Assembly: GCA_965207475.1 (NCBI GenBank)
Contig: OZ242278.1
Coordinates: 1,054,001 to 1,118,000 of the forward strand
Source: WTFY01 sp011523795
Lineage (GTDB): Bacteria; Pseudomonadota; Gammaproteobacteria; UBA4575
Length of the DNA: 64,000 nt
Reading direction: 5' to 3'
This document shows positions 1 to 9,025 of this stretch, piece after piece. The notes below the pieces were generated by a model. That model ran no database searches. It was not told the origin of the DNA and saw nothing but the letters and a program-made list of their open reading frames with translations. The translations under genes and the position numbers were made by a program. Each line of letters begins with the position of its first letter. The first letter of the stretch is position 1.

Positions 1-486
1 GTCCGGCAACCGGGTATTGAGTGCCATTGAGGTCTGTGATGAACGGAATTGTTGCAGCTGTTCCTTAAGCTGCACATCGGAGCTGGCCAGCATTGCTATC
101 GCAAACAATGCAGCGTTAGTGGCCCCGGCTTCCCCTATTGCAAAGGTCGCAACTGGGACGCCCTTTGGCATCTGTACAATCGAATACAGCGAATCCTGTC
201 CGGACAGGTGTTTTCCCGGGACCGGAACGCCCAGTACAGGCACCGTAGTCATCGCGGCCACCATGCCCGGCAAATGAGCCGCTCCACCAGCACCCGCGAT
301 GATGCACTGGATTCCTCTCGATAATGCAGATTGCGAGAATTCGGCCATCCACTCAGGGGTGCGGTGTGCCGAGACCACCCGCTTTTCATACGCTACACCA
401 AACTGATCCAGTATTTCTGCAGCAGCACGCATCACAGACCAGTCGCTGCCACTTCCCATGATCAGGCTTACTGTTGGTTTGGCCAT
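1..486 (-). CDS. purE: PurE, N5-carboxyaminoimidazole ribonucleotide mutase (3' end cut by window edge)
   Basis: Reading the minus strand from the ATG at 486 gives 162 open codons to base 1 with no stop. The protein begins MAKPTVSLIMGSGSDWSVM, the PurE N-terminus with its phosphate-binding GSGSD loop, and continues with SAHRTP and a GAGGAAHLPGM segment, both typical of the family. PurE isomerises N5-CAIR to CAIR in purine synthesis. Family members are about 160-170 residues, so only the last few codons should be missing. It is divergent from purC, the next enzyme of the pathway, across about 75 bases. purK might follow beyond the window; that is a guess. Confidence 0.93.
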   Translation of the reverse strand, partial: MAKPTVSLIMGSGSDWSVMRAAAEILDQFGVAYEKRVVSAHRTPEWMAEFSQSALSRGIQCIIAGAGGAAHLPGMVAAMTTVPVLGVPVPGKHLSGQDSLYSIVQMPKGVPVATFAIGEAGATNAALFAIAMLASSDVQLKEQLQQFRSSQTSMALNTRLPD

Positions 487-560
487 CAAGGCCTCCTTCT
501 TCCTGCCGGCAGATTTTGAAAATAAACGCGCATTTTGGCTGAGACAGGTGAATAAAACCA

Positions 561-1481
561 GTGCACTCAGGAGAATTACCTGTTAAAAATACCCAGATGC
601 TGTCAAATTCGGGATTGAAGTCCCTGAAGAAGGTATTTCAGGGTAAAGTTCGTGATATCTATGAAGTGGATCCTGCGCACTGGCTGATTGTGACAAGTGA
701 CCGCATATCTGCATTCGACGTGATCTTGCCCGACCTCATCCCCAAGAAAGGCATAGCCCTTACCGCTATCTCCAACTTCTGGTTTGACAGATTTGCCGCG
801 CAGGTAAATAACCATCTAGCCGGCATTCCCGTTGAGGAAGTGGTGACAGATGAACAGGAACTGCAATTCGTGGAACGAAGGAGTGTCATTGCACGAAAAC
901 TGAGGCCGCTGCCCTTCGAGGCCATCGTACGCGGCTACGTAATCGGCTCCGGCTGGAAGGACTACCGGAAATCTGGCACGATCAGCGGGGTACGTCTGCC
1001 GAATGACCTGAAGCTTGCAGACAAGCTTGAAACTCCGGTATTCACTCCCTCCACCAAGGCCGCTGTAGGAGAACACGACATCAATATCAGCTTCGAAGAA
1101 GTCGCTGGCAAGGTTGGCAGTGAAATCGCTGAAAGCGTGCGCGAAACCAGCCTGAAGCTGTACAGCAGCGCCGCCGAATATGCCCTGCAGCACGGCATCA
1201 TAATCGCCGACACGAAATTTGAGTTTGGCCTTGATGAGAACCAAGAAATCATGCTGATCGACGAGGCCCTCACTCCGGATTCTTCCCGCTTCTGGCCAAA
1301 AGACTCCTACATTCCGGGGAAAAACCCGAAAAGTCTGGACAAGCAGTACGTGCGCGATTATCTGGAAACCCTGAACTGGAACAAGCGTGCGCCCGGACCG
1401 AGGCTGCCTGAAGAAATCATAATAAACACCAGCAACAAATACCTGGAAGCCTGCCGGAAGTTAACAGGAATCCAGATTTGA
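561..1481 (+). CDS. purC: SAICAR synthetase PurC
   Basis: The 306-residue protein converts CAIR plus aspartate and ATP to SAICAR. FQGKVRDIYEV near residue 27 and TSDRISAFDV are the ATP-binding signatures, and IRGY-type, EHD and DEALTPDSSRFW segments follow in family order. The length fits the longer proteobacterial form (about 295-305). The start is uncertain: the GTG at 561 has AGGTG 11 bases upstream, while the ATG at 597 (12 codons in) has no clear ribosome site but sits close to where the conserved sequence begins. It faces away from purE, so the two purine genes probably share a control region at 487-560. bioD follows after 11 bases. Confidence 0.95.
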   Translation: MHSGELPVKNTQMLSNSGLKSLKKVFQGKVRDIYEVDPAHWLIVTSDRISAFDVILPDLIPKKGIALTAISNFWFDRFAAQVNNHLAGIPVEEVVTDEQELQFVERRSVIARKLRPLPFEAIVRGYVIGSGWKDYRKSGTISGVRLPNDLKLADKLETPVFTPSTKAAVGEHDINISFEEVAGKVGSEIAESVRETSLKLYSSAAEYALQHGIIIADTKFEFGLDENQEIMLIDEALTPDSSRFWPKDSYIPGKNPKSLDKQYVRDYLETLNWNKRAPGPRLPEEIIINTSNKYLEACRKLTGIQI

Positions 1482-1492
1482 TGCACTGACTG

Positions 1493-2176
1493 ATGGCTCG
1501 CAAGGGGATATTTATTACGGGAACTGACACCGGGGTTGGTAAAACATACCTGGGCGTGCAACTGGTCGCCGCACTGTACGAGCTTGGAATCAAGGCCGTT
1601 CCACGCAAGCCGGTTGAGTCAGGATGCCATCGGGTAAACGGCACCCTGGTGCCCGAGGATGCACAACAGTATTTTGAGGCAGCAAGCAGGACTTTTTCTC
1701 TAGAAGCTGTCTGCCCGTTCCGCTTCGAGCCAGCCATCTCCCCGCAGCGTGCTGCCCGTCTCGCGGGGCGGCCAGTGTACCTTGAAGATCTCGCGTCAAG
1801 TTGCCTTAATGAAACCAGCAGCGATGATTTTCTTGTGGTTGAGGGTGCAGGTGGATTTTATTCCCCACTGTGCGAAGACGGCCTGAATTCAGATCTGGCA
1901 AAGATACTGGAGCTGCCTGTCCTGCTGGTTGCACAGGACAAGCTGGGGTGCATCAATCATGTCCTGCTGACGATCGAGGCGATTTGTGGTCAAGGACTCT
2001 CTGCCTGCTCAGTCATCCTGAGTCAGCAAGAAGTACTTGGCGATGAGGCAATGAATAATAGTGAAGACTTGACCGCACTGCTGGACGTGCCGGTTTTCTC
2101 AATTTCCTGCCATGAAAAAATGGACCTGACAAGCGGCAAGACCCTTTCGATCCTGCAGGCAATCCGGCATCCATAA
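1493..2176 (+). CDS. bioD: Dethiobiotin synthetase BioD
   Basis: This 227-residue ATP-dependent carboxylase closes the ureido ring of dethiobiotin, the next-to-last biotin step. The N-terminus FITGTDTGVGKTYLG carries the characteristic BioD P-loop, RKPVESG holds the substrate-side Lys, and VEGAGGFYSPL near residue 115 is the conserved switch segment. The length is normal. It starts 11 bases after purC and is probably cotranscribed. No other bio gene is visible here, so it is detached from the usual bioBFHCD cluster. It converges on amtB with about 60 bases between the stops. Confidence 0.93.
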   Translation: MARKGIFITGTDTGVGKTYLGVQLVAALYELGIKAVPRKPVESGCHRVNGTLVPEDAQQYFEAASRTFSLEAVCPFRFEPAISPQRAARLAGRPVYLEDLASSCLNETSSDDFLVVEGAGGFYSPLCEDGLNSDLAKILELPVLLVAQDKLGCINHVLLTIEAICGQGLSACSVILSQQEVLGDEAMNNSEDLTALLDVPVFSISCHEKMDLTSGKTLSILQAIRHP

Positions 2177-2238
2177 CTGTGGTGTCGCACCTGTATGCTT
2201 TTCGAAAGCCCTCTACCTGTACCCAAGGCCTCCAGATA

Positions 2239-3576
2239 TCACATGTTGTAGCCGGTTTCTTCGTGCTGCGTAATATCCAGTCCTTCCACTTCCTGCTGCT
2301 CGTCCACACGCAGTCCCACTACAAGCCGTATGAGCTGCAAAATCACAAAAGTCGCCACTGCCGTCCACAGCAATACTGCCAGAACACCCTGTAACTGTAC
2401 CCATACCTGCTGCCCCATCGTAACTCCTTCCGCCAGTCCCGCACCTCCAAATTTCTCGGCCACGAGGACGCCACACAGCAGGGTTCCAAGTATTCCGCCA
2501 ATGCCGTGTACCGGGAACACATCCAGGGAGTCATCGATACGCAGTACACGTTTGATGAAGTTTGTTGCAATGAAGCAGACCAGTCCTGCAAGCCCTCCGA
2601 TCACGAGCGCTCCAATGGGTCCGACAAAACCAGAAGCCGGGGTTATGCTGCCCAGTCCCGCAACCATTCCGGTCACGATACCCAGCACGCTGGGCTTGCC
2701 GTAGCGAATCCATTCCGAGAACATCCATACCAGCGATGCCGTGGCAGCACTCAAATGCGTAACAAGCATGGCCATCCCGGCATCCTGGTTGGCGGCAATT
2801 GCACTTCCTGCATTAAACCCGAACCAGCCTACCCATAGCATGCCTGCACCCGTAACGGTCATCGTCAAATTATGCGGTGGCATGGCAGTTCTCGGGAATC
2901 CCCTTCTCTTGCCCAGTACCACAGCTGCGACAATTGCTCCGACACCAGCCGTCAGATGAACAACCAGCCCTCCTGCAAAATCCAGGATGCCTTTGTCACC
3001 CAACCATCCACCGCCCCATACCCAGTGGCAAACCGGAAGATAGACCAGCAGCAGCCATAGTGCGGTAAACCATAACAGGGAGGAAAACTTCATGCGTTCA
3101 GCAAAGCCTCCTACCACCAATGCAGGCGTTATGATGGCAAACGTCAATTGAAACATGACAAATACTGTTTCAGGAATGGTGCCACTCACCGACGATCGCG
3201 TCATCTCGGACAAAAATGTGTTGGATAGCCCTCCCAGCCAGCTGTTCAGCACGCCCCCGTCACTGAAGGCCAAGCTGTATCCGAACACCAGCCACAGGAT
3301 TGAAACCAGGCAGGTAATAGCAAAACACTGCATCAGCACGGACAGCACATTCTTGCTACGCACTAGCCCGGCGTAGAACAGTGACAAGCCAGGAATCGTC
3401 ATGAACAGCACCAATACAGTAGAAGTCAGGATCCATGCTGTGTCACCGGTATCCAATCCGGATTCTGCAAGCCCCGCACACGGGAGCACAAACATGGATG
3501 CGGCAATCAGGCCAGATCGTCTGATGTGTTGTAAGGTTTTCTTGGAACTTGCTTTCGGAGAATCTCTAAAGTGCAT
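2239..3576 (-). CDS. amtB: Ammonium transporter AmtB
   Basis: Inner-membrane ammonium channel, 445 residues from the ATG at 3576, chosen because it overlaps the glnK stop by 11 bases and has GGTGAAG just upstream; a GTG at 3591 is also possible. A signal-peptide-like segment ending in a CAGLAE site is followed by about 11 membrane helices. The pore twin histidines are visible in VVHLTAG and FPVHGIGG, and GLSLFYAGLVRSKN is the family signature. The gene lies directly downstream of glnK, whose product normally plugs the channel when nitrogen is plentiful. It would recapture ammonia leaking from the cell, including ammonia released by thiocyanate and cyanate hydrolysis (inference). Confidence 0.95.
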   Translation of the reverse strand: MHFRDSPKASSKKTLQHIRRSGLIAASMFVLPCAGLAESGLDTGDTAWILTSTVLVLFMTIPGLSLFYAGLVRSKNVLSVLMQCFAITCLVSILWLVFGYSLAFSDGGVLNSWLGGLSNTFLSEMTRSSVSGTIPETVFVMFQLTFAIITPALVVGGFAERMKFSSLLWFTALWLLLVYLPVCHWVWGGGWLGDKGILDFAGGLVVHLTAGVGAIVAAVVLGKRRGFPRTAMPPHNLTMTVTGAGMLWVGWFGFNAGSAIAANQDAGMAMLVTHLSAATASLVWMFSEWIRYGKPSVLGIVTGMVAGLGSITPASGFVGPIGALVIGGLAGLVCFIATNFIKRVLRIDDSLDVFPVHGIGGILGTLLCGVLVAEKFGGAGLAEGVTMGQQVWVQLQGVLAVLLWTAVATFVILQLIRLVVGLRVDEQQEVEGLDITQHEETGYNM

Positions 3577-3904
3577 CTTCACCAGTCTCACCAGTACGAA
3601 TTCTTATTACCTGTTCGACATTGGTGACAAATATCTTTCCATCACCGATCTTGCCCGTATTGGCGGTACGAATGATCGCTTCTATTACCGATTCGACACG
3701 TTCCTCGGGCACACCTATTTCAATTTTTATTTTCGGCAGGAAATCCACGACATATTCCGCCCCGCGGTAGAGTTCGGCATGCCCTTTCTGACGCCCGTAG
3801 CCCTTGACTTCACCAACCGTCAGGCCCTGTATGCCAACATCTGACAAGGCCTCCCGCACATCATCAAGTTTGAACGGCTTGATGATCGCCGTGATCATTT
3901 TCAT
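3566..3904 (-). CDS. glnK: Nitrogen regulatory PII protein GlnK/GlnB
   Basis: 112-residue PII signal protein that senses 2-oxoglutarate and ATP/ADP. It starts MKMITAIIKPFKLDDV, and the T-loop GHAELYRGAEYVVDFLPK carries Tyr51, the uridylylation site. The C-terminal signature GKIGDGKIFV is present. Direct linkage and overlap with amtB supports GlnK over GlnB. Regulation is expected through uridylylation and, often, NtrC with sigma-54; no convincing sigma-54 element is visible, but a TATAAT hexamer lies about 100 bases upstream. Confidence 0.95.
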   Translation of the reverse strand: MKMITAIIKPFKLDDVREALSDVGIQGLTVGEVKGYGRQKGHAELYRGAEYVVDFLPKIKIEIGVPEERVESVIEAIIRTANTGKIGDGKIFVTNVEQVIRIRTGETGEDAL

Positions 3905-4003
3905 CGCAACACTCCTTCGTGTAGGGTTTCAATCTTGCACCGGAATGAATCACTCCGGCGGCGGTTGTCTTTCTGAAATGGTGACCAGCTCTGGAATCCG
4001 CCG

Positions 4004-4009
4004 ATTATA
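4004..4009 (-). promoter_or_regulatory. Possible -10 element upstream of glnK-amtB
   Basis: On the minus strand the exact hexamer TATAAT occurs about 100 bases before the glnK start. No good TTGACA-like -35 is visible at 16-18 bases, so this is a weak prediction based on one box. The spacer between the fba stop and glnK otherwise holds a run of seven T (minus strand) after a short imperfect stem, which may end transcription from a neighbour. Confidence 0.3.
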
Positions 4010-4087
4010 GTAGAATCCGTGACCGGAACGGCAGGTGACCGAGAAAAAAAGTCGCCTGGCATCTGCCGCATACACCATGATCCGTTA

Positions 4088-5113
4088 CTACGCAGCCTGG
4101 CTTTCCATCTCTTCGTTGTAGCTGCCCAGCGCAGCAGACCCGTTACACCGGGCACGCCATAGCAGTGCCTGCTGGGCAGGCAATACATTAGCACGGTCAC
4201 CTTTCCAGACCTGCATGGCCGTCTGCTGCAAGGCCCGTCCATAGGAAAACGTCAGTGTCCAGGGCAATGAGCGGCCTGATGAATTCATGGCATTCAGGTG
4301 TGCACTGGCTTCCTGGTCCGTTTGCCCTCCGGACAAAAATGCAATTCCAGGTACTGCAGCGGGCACGGTGTTTGTCAGACAGCGTATGGTCTGTTCGGCA
4401 ACGGCATTGACATTTGCCCGAGCACTGGCCTCGGTTCCGGAAATGACCATGTTGGGCTTGAGAACCATGCCCTCCAGCGCCACACCCTGGTTTTTAAGAT
4501 GGTGAAAGACAATTCGTTGAGTCAGTTCTGTCACGGTGTAGCAGCGATCGATCGAATGGCTACCATCCATTAGCACCTCCGGCTCAACTATTGGCACCAG
4601 CCCGGCCTCCTGGCTGATACGGGCATACCGGGAGAGTGCATGGGCATTGGCCTCTATACAGGCCCAACTGGGTAGGCCCTCCCCGATCGTGATCACCGCC
4701 CGCCATTTGGTAAATCGCGCACCCATATCAAAATATTCTTTGCATCGTTCTCGCAAACCATCCAGTCCGTGAGTCACTTTTTCAGCTTCGTAGCCGGCCA
4801 GGGGTTTGGCTCCAGCATCAACCTTGATGCCGGGAATGATGCCAAGATTGCCAAGGTGAGCAGCAAAGGGTATTTCTTCCAGCGTTTTCTGGCGAATGGT
4901 TTCATCGAACAGGATTGCACCGCTGATGAAGTCGGACAGTCCGGGGGCAGTCACCAGCATGTCGCGGTAGGCCTGGCGCATGGGTTCCGTAGTAGGAATT
5001 TCGAGCTTTTCAAAACGCTTGTTGCAGGTAGGATGACTTTCATCCATCGCAAGTATCCCACGTCCAGGTGCCACCATGGCTCGTGCAATCTTATTGAGTT
5101 CTTCAACATTCAT
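4088..5113 (-). CDS. Class I fructose-bisphosphate aldolase
   Basis: 341 residues from the ATG at 5113, chosen for the AGGAG 9 bases upstream; an in-frame start 8 codons earlier lacks this. It begins MNVEELNKIARAMVAPGRGILAMDES, the typical class I opening. GMVLKPNMV holds the Schiff-base lysine and VEPEVL the acid/base glutamate region. It cleaves or forms fructose-1,6-bisphosphate and can make sedoheptulose-1,7-bisphosphate in the Calvin cycle. Many gammaproteobacteria use the zinc-dependent class II enzyme instead, so the class I type in a carbon cluster is notable. Last gene of the tkt-gapA-pgk-pyk-fba series. Confidence 0.94.
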   Translation of the reverse strand: MNVEELNKIARAMVAPGRGILAMDESHPTCNKRFEKLEIPTTEPMRQAYRDMLVTAPGLSDFISGAILFDETIRQKTLEEIPFAAHLGNLGIIPGIKVDAGAKPLAGYEAEKVTHGLDGLRERCKEYFDMGARFTKWRAVITIGEGLPSWACIEANAHALSRYARISQEAGLVPIVEPEVLMDGSHSIDRCYTVTELTQRIVFHHLKNQGVALEGMVLKPNMVISGTEASARANVNAVAEQTIRCLTNTVPAAVPGIAFLSGGQTDQEASAHLNAMNSSGRSLPWTLTFSYGRALQQTAMQVWKGDRANVLPAQQALLWRARCNGSAALGSYNEEMESQAA

Positions 5114-5180
5114 ACTGTTTCTCCTGATGCTTGTCATACTGTATGTATACAGGTTGCTCTTCCGTACTGGCCATGCCGCA

Positions 5181-6659
5181 TCAATCAGGCTTTATCAGGT
5201 GTCCAACACGGACAATTTTCAAAGCATTGGTCCCGCCGTCGACACCAATCAAGTCTCCCTTGGTTATGATGACTAGATCGTTCTCAAAAACGACACGACA
5301 GCGGAGCAATACATCGATCGCTTCCTGGTTGACTTCAGCGTGGGACTTGCTCATTGTTTCCATCGGTGCCGGATAGACTCCCTTATAAAGGGTTACCCTG
5401 CGCAGGGTTTTGGGATGCCGGGTCAGGGCATAGATGGGAATCGCCGAGTTGATGCGAGACATCCACAGCACCGTGGAGCCTGATTCCGTAAGCGCTGCAA
5501 TAGCTGCAACACCCAGATGATTAGCAGCATACATTGCTGACATGGCGATGGCTTCATCCACCCGGCTGCATTGGATGTCAAGGCGCTGTTCAGACATTGA
5601 ATTGAAGACTCTGCGCTCGGATGCCATGCAGGTTCGATGCATGGCTTTTACTGCCTGCACTGGATATCGGCCGATTGCGGTTTCACCCGAAAGCATCACT
5701 GCATCGGTTCCATCCAGTACCGCGTTGGCAACATCCGATACTTCCGCACGGGTCGGAATGGGACTGTGTGTCATGGATTCCATCATCTGCGTTGCAGTGA
5801 TCGCGGTACGGTTCTTGGCGTGTGCCCGGTCAATGAGCAGTTTCTGAAGCCCCGGCACTTCGGCATCCCCAATTTCAACACCCAGGTCTCCGCGGCCAAT
5901 CATGATAGCGTCACATTCTTCCAGGATTTCGTCAATGGTATCCAGTGCCTCCGACCGTTCAATCTTGGCAATGATTCCTCCATTTCCCCCAGCCTCCACA
6001 AACAGTTCCCTTGCAAGCCTGACGTCTCGAGCCGAACAGGGAAATGAAACCGCCAGGTAGTCAATATCGAGCTTCACGGAATCCAGAATGTCCTGTCGAT
6101 CCTTGTCCGTGAGGGTATCTGCGGCAAGACCTCCGCCCTTGCGGTTGATCCCTTTGCTGCTGGCAAGTTCACCGCCCATGACCACTTGGGTAAATATCCT
6201 GCTGCCTGATACTTCGGTGACTTCCAGCACGATTCTTCCATCATCCACAAGCAGCGTATCCCCCGTGCTGACATTATTCGCCATGCCCCTGTAAGTCACA
6301 CCTACCGAATTCCGGTCACCCTGGTTCAGGGGCAGGTCTGTGTCAATGCAGAACTGTTCACCGGTAACCAGGTTGACAAGTCCTTCCTTGAATGCACCTA
6401 ACCTGATTTTTGCACCCTGCAGATCCCCGATCACGCCCACCTCGTGGTGCTTGGTCTCGCTGAGTCTGCGCAAGGTCCTGATGCGCCATTCGTTATCCGC
6501 ATAGGAACTGTGCGAGAAATTCAGGCGTACAAGATCGATGCCTACGTCGATCAGTCTTTCCATGACTTCATCACTATCCGTTGCAGGCCCCAAGGTGGCA
6601 ATGATTTTGGTATGCCGAAAAATTGTTTTCCGGTCACGAGTTTCTGTTAATGCCACCAT
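5181..6659 (-). CDS. pyk: Pyruvate kinase
   Basis: 492 residues from the ATG at 6659, preceded by AAGGGG at 7 bases; a longer in-frame start at 6677 lacks a ribosome site. Transfers phosphate from PEP to ADP. KIIATLGPATDS, LVRLNFSHSSY, IMIGRGDLGVEIG and TATQMMESM are the standard barrel motifs, with the catalytic lysine in IIAKIERSEAL. It has the usual A, B and C domains and normal length. The same window encodes the opposing PEP synthase and its regulator (40.6-43.9 kb), so the PEP/pyruvate node can run both ways. Confidence 0.95.
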   Translation of the reverse strand: MVALTETRDRKTIFRHTKIIATLGPATDSDEVMERLIDVGIDLVRLNFSHSSYADNEWRIRTLRRLSETKHHEVGVIGDLQGAKIRLGAFKEGLVNLVTGEQFCIDTDLPLNQGDRNSVGVTYRGMANNVSTGDTLLVDDGRIVLEVTEVSGSRIFTQVVMGGELASSKGINRKGGGLAADTLTDKDRQDILDSVKLDIDYLAVSFPCSARDVRLARELFVEAGGNGGIIAKIERSEALDTIDEILEECDAIMIGRGDLGVEIGDAEVPGLQKLLIDRAHAKNRTAITATQMMESMTHSPIPTRAEVSDVANAVLDGTDAVMLSGETAIGRYPVQAVKAMHRTCMASERRVFNSMSEQRLDIQCSRVDEAIAMSAMYAANHLGVAAIAALTESGSTVLWMSRINSAIPIYALTRHPKTLRRVTLYKGVYPAPMETMSKSHAEVNQEAIDVLLRCRVVFENDLVIITKGDLIGVDGGTNALKIVRVGHLIKPD

Positions 6660-6750
6660 TCTGTTACCCCTTATCAACTCATGAGATGGACACAGGCAGC
6701 TCTACTGCCCTGCCTGCCTGAGGTACACATCCTAACAGGCATCCCGAGTA

Positions 6751-7914
6751 TCAGCCCCGCGCCCTGTGCTCCAGGATTTCAACTGCCGGGAGGGTTTTCC
6801 CCTCAAGGTATTCCAGAAATGCTCCGCCACCGGTCGAGACATACGAAATCCCGTCTTCCAGAGCAAACCGGTCTACGGCAGCCAGTGTATCCCCTCCCCC
6901 GGCTATGGAAAAAGCACGACTGTCAGCCACGGCTCGAGCCATGACTTCCGTTCCCCGGGAAAAAGGTTCCAGCTCAAACATGCCGACCGGACCGTTCCAT
7001 ATGATCGTGCCCGCATCAGCCAAGCAGTCAGCCAGGATTCTCGAAGAATCCGGTCCGATATCAAGGATCATGTCCTCCTCATCAACTTCCTCCACATACT
7101 TGGTGGAAGTCTCAGCCGTTTCAGAAACTTCAGTCGCACACACTACATCCCTGGGCAATGGGATGTCCGTATTCCTGAGACGGCATTCCTGCAAAAGATC
7201 TGCAGCAGTATCCAGCAGACTCTTCTCGTACAATGACTTGCCTACCGGCTTGCCTGCCGCAGCAAGAAAGGTATTTGCAATGCCCCCACCCACAATCAAC
7301 TTGTCTACTTTATCCAGCAAAGACTTCAGAACTGTCAGCTTCGTCGATACCTTGGCACCCCCTACGATTGCCACTAACGGTCTTGCCGGGCTGGCCAGTG
7401 AACGGTCCAGCATGCTCAACTCCCTGGCCAGCAACGGACCCGCGCAAGCCACTGGAGCATACTTGGCTACTCCGCAGGTCGATGCTTGCGCCCTGTGTGC
7501 CGTTCCGAATGCATCCATCACGAATACATCACACAATGCCGCCATGCGTTTTGCGAGGTGCTCATCATTGCTTTTCTCACCCGCCAGAAAGCGTACATTC
7601 TCGCACATTACCACTTCACCGGCCCGGACATCGAATCCGTCCAGCCAGTTTGTTTCAAGCCGCACGTCCAGGCCGCACTCCTCACCAAGGTACTCGGCAA
7701 CCGGCAACATTGAAAGGTTCTCATCATGGCGTCCCTCGACAGGACGCCCCCTGTGGGAGAGCAGTATGACCCTGGCATCCTGCTCCAGAGCCCGACGCAG
7801 TGTAGGCAATGCAGCCTCGATGCGTTGGGCACTGCTCACCCTGCCATCCCTGATCGGCACATTCAGGTCTTCGCGGATCAGCACTCTCAAACCCGCGAGA
7901 TCAAGATCAGTCAT
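6751..7914 (-). CDS. pgk: Phosphoglycerate kinase
   Basis: 387 residues from the ATG at 7914; an in-frame GTG three codons upstream is possible and neither has a strong ribosome site. It starts LAGLRVLIREDLNVP, matching the family RVDLNVP motif; LLSHRGRP binds 3-phosphoglycerate, and the hinge and nucleotide region (VGGAKVSTKL, IWNGPVGMFE, STGGGA) are all present. Acts in glycolysis/gluconeogenesis and in the Calvin cycle. It lies between gapA and pyk on the same strand. Confidence 0.95.
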   Translation of the reverse strand: MTDLDLAGLRVLIREDLNVPIRDGRVSSAQRIEAALPTLRRALEQDARVILLSHRGRPVEGRHDENLSMLPVAEYLGEECGLDVRLETNWLDGFDVRAGEVVMCENVRFLAGEKSNDEHLAKRMAALCDVFVMDAFGTAHRAQASTCGVAKYAPVACAGPLLARELSMLDRSLASPARPLVAIVGGAKVSTKLTVLKSLLDKVDKLIVGGGIANTFLAAAGKPVGKSLYEKSLLDTAADLLQECRLRNTDIPLPRDVVCATEVSETAETSTKYVEEVDEEDMILDIGPDSSRILADCLADAGTIIWNGPVGMFELEPFSRGTEVMARAVADSRAFSIAGGGDTLAAVDRFALEDGISYVSTGGGAFLEYLEGKTLPAVEILEHRARG

Positions 7915-7980
7915 GTTCAGCACGGATATGCCCGGTCAGTCTTTGCCAGCTGCAGAAACCAGTCTCCGACCGATTAGCGG

Positions 7981-8985
7981 TTACTTTGCGTTCATGAGGG
8001 CCAGTGTCGTATCCAGCATGCGGTTGGAAAAGCCCCATTCATTGTCATACCAAGAACAGACCTTTACCGTGCGCCCTCCCATGACCTTGGTCATGGATGC
8101 ATCGAAGTTTGACGAATGGGAGTCGTGATTGAAATCCACGGAAACCAGAGGTGCGTCCACATACTCCAGTACATGCCCATCCGCAGCCTCCCGCATGACG
8201 GAATTTACTTCCTCGACGCTTGTGTCGCGTGCCGCCAGAATGGTCAGGTCTACCAGTGAAACATTGACAGTCGGCACGCGTATTGCAAATCCATCCAGCT
8301 TGCCGTCCAGTTCCGGTAATACAAGACCGACTGCAGAGGCGGCTCCAGTCTTGGTCGGAATCATCGACATGGTTGCCGAACGCGCACGTCTCAGGTCAGT
8401 GTGATATACGTCAGTGAGAACCTGGTCATTGGTATAGGCATGCACCGTGGTCATCACGCCGTTCTCGACACCGATCGACTCATGCAGAGGCTTTACCATT
8501 GGAGCCAGGCAGTTAGTGGTGCACGAGGCGTTAGATATAACCGTGTGCATCGCACTCAGGATATGATGATTGACACCGTATACGACCGTAGCATCCACAT
8601 CCTTGCCGCCTGGTGCGGAAATGATGACTTTTTTCGCGCCGGCCTGCAGGTGTGCGGATGCTTTCTCCTTGCTGGCAAAAAATCCCGTGCTCTCATGCAC
8701 GACATCGATGTTCAGCTCACCCCAGGGAAGCCGGGCCGGGTCCCGCTCGGCATACACACGAATCTTGTCCCCATTGATCACCATGTACTCGCCATCAACC
8801 TCGACCGTGCCATTGAACTTTCCGTGTGCCGTATCAAACCGGGTCAGGTGCGCATTGGTTCCGGCATCTGCGAGGTCATTGATTGCAACCACCTGGATTT
8901 CCGTATTACGGCCTGACTCATAAATGGCACGCATGATGTTCCTGCCAATTCGCCCATAACCATTAATTGCAACTCGTATCGTCAT
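7981..8985 (-). CDS. gapA: Glyceraldehyde-3-phosphate dehydrogenase, type I
   Basis: 334 residues. MTIRVAINGYGRIGRNIMRA is the Rossmann start and SNASCTTNCLAP holds the catalytic cysteine. The C-terminus WYDNEWGFSNRM is diagnostic. An Asp in AINDLAD near residue 35 suggests a preference for NAD, though cofactor choice cannot be settled by eye. It sits 40 bases after tkt, a gapA-pgk pairing seen in many autotrophic proteobacteria that serve the Calvin cycle. Confidence 0.95.
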   Translation of the reverse strand: MTIRVAINGYGRIGRNIMRAIYESGRNTEIQVVAINDLADAGTNAHLTRFDTAHGKFNGTVEVDGEYMVINGDKIRVYAERDPARLPWGELNIDVVHESTGFFASKEKASAHLQAGAKKVIISAPGGKDVDATVVYGVNHHILSAMHTVISNASCTTNCLAPMVKPLHESIGVENGVMTTVHAYTNDQVLTDVYHTDLRRARSATMSMIPTKTGAASAVGLVLPELDGKLDGFAIRVPTVNVSLVDLTILAARDTSVEEVNSVMREAADGHVLEYVDAPLVSVDFNHDSHSSNFDASMTKVMGGRTVKVCSWYDNEWGFSNRMLDTTLALMNAK

Positions 8986-9025
8986 TACTTTCTCCGTACT
9001 GCTTTCATAAAAATCAAGGTATCAG

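Noticed and set aside
6905..8128. 407-residue open frame on the plus strand opposite pgk and gapA
   Set aside because: Its product is Ser/Thr-rich without any domain, and the minus strand encodes two complete, highly conserved enzymes here.
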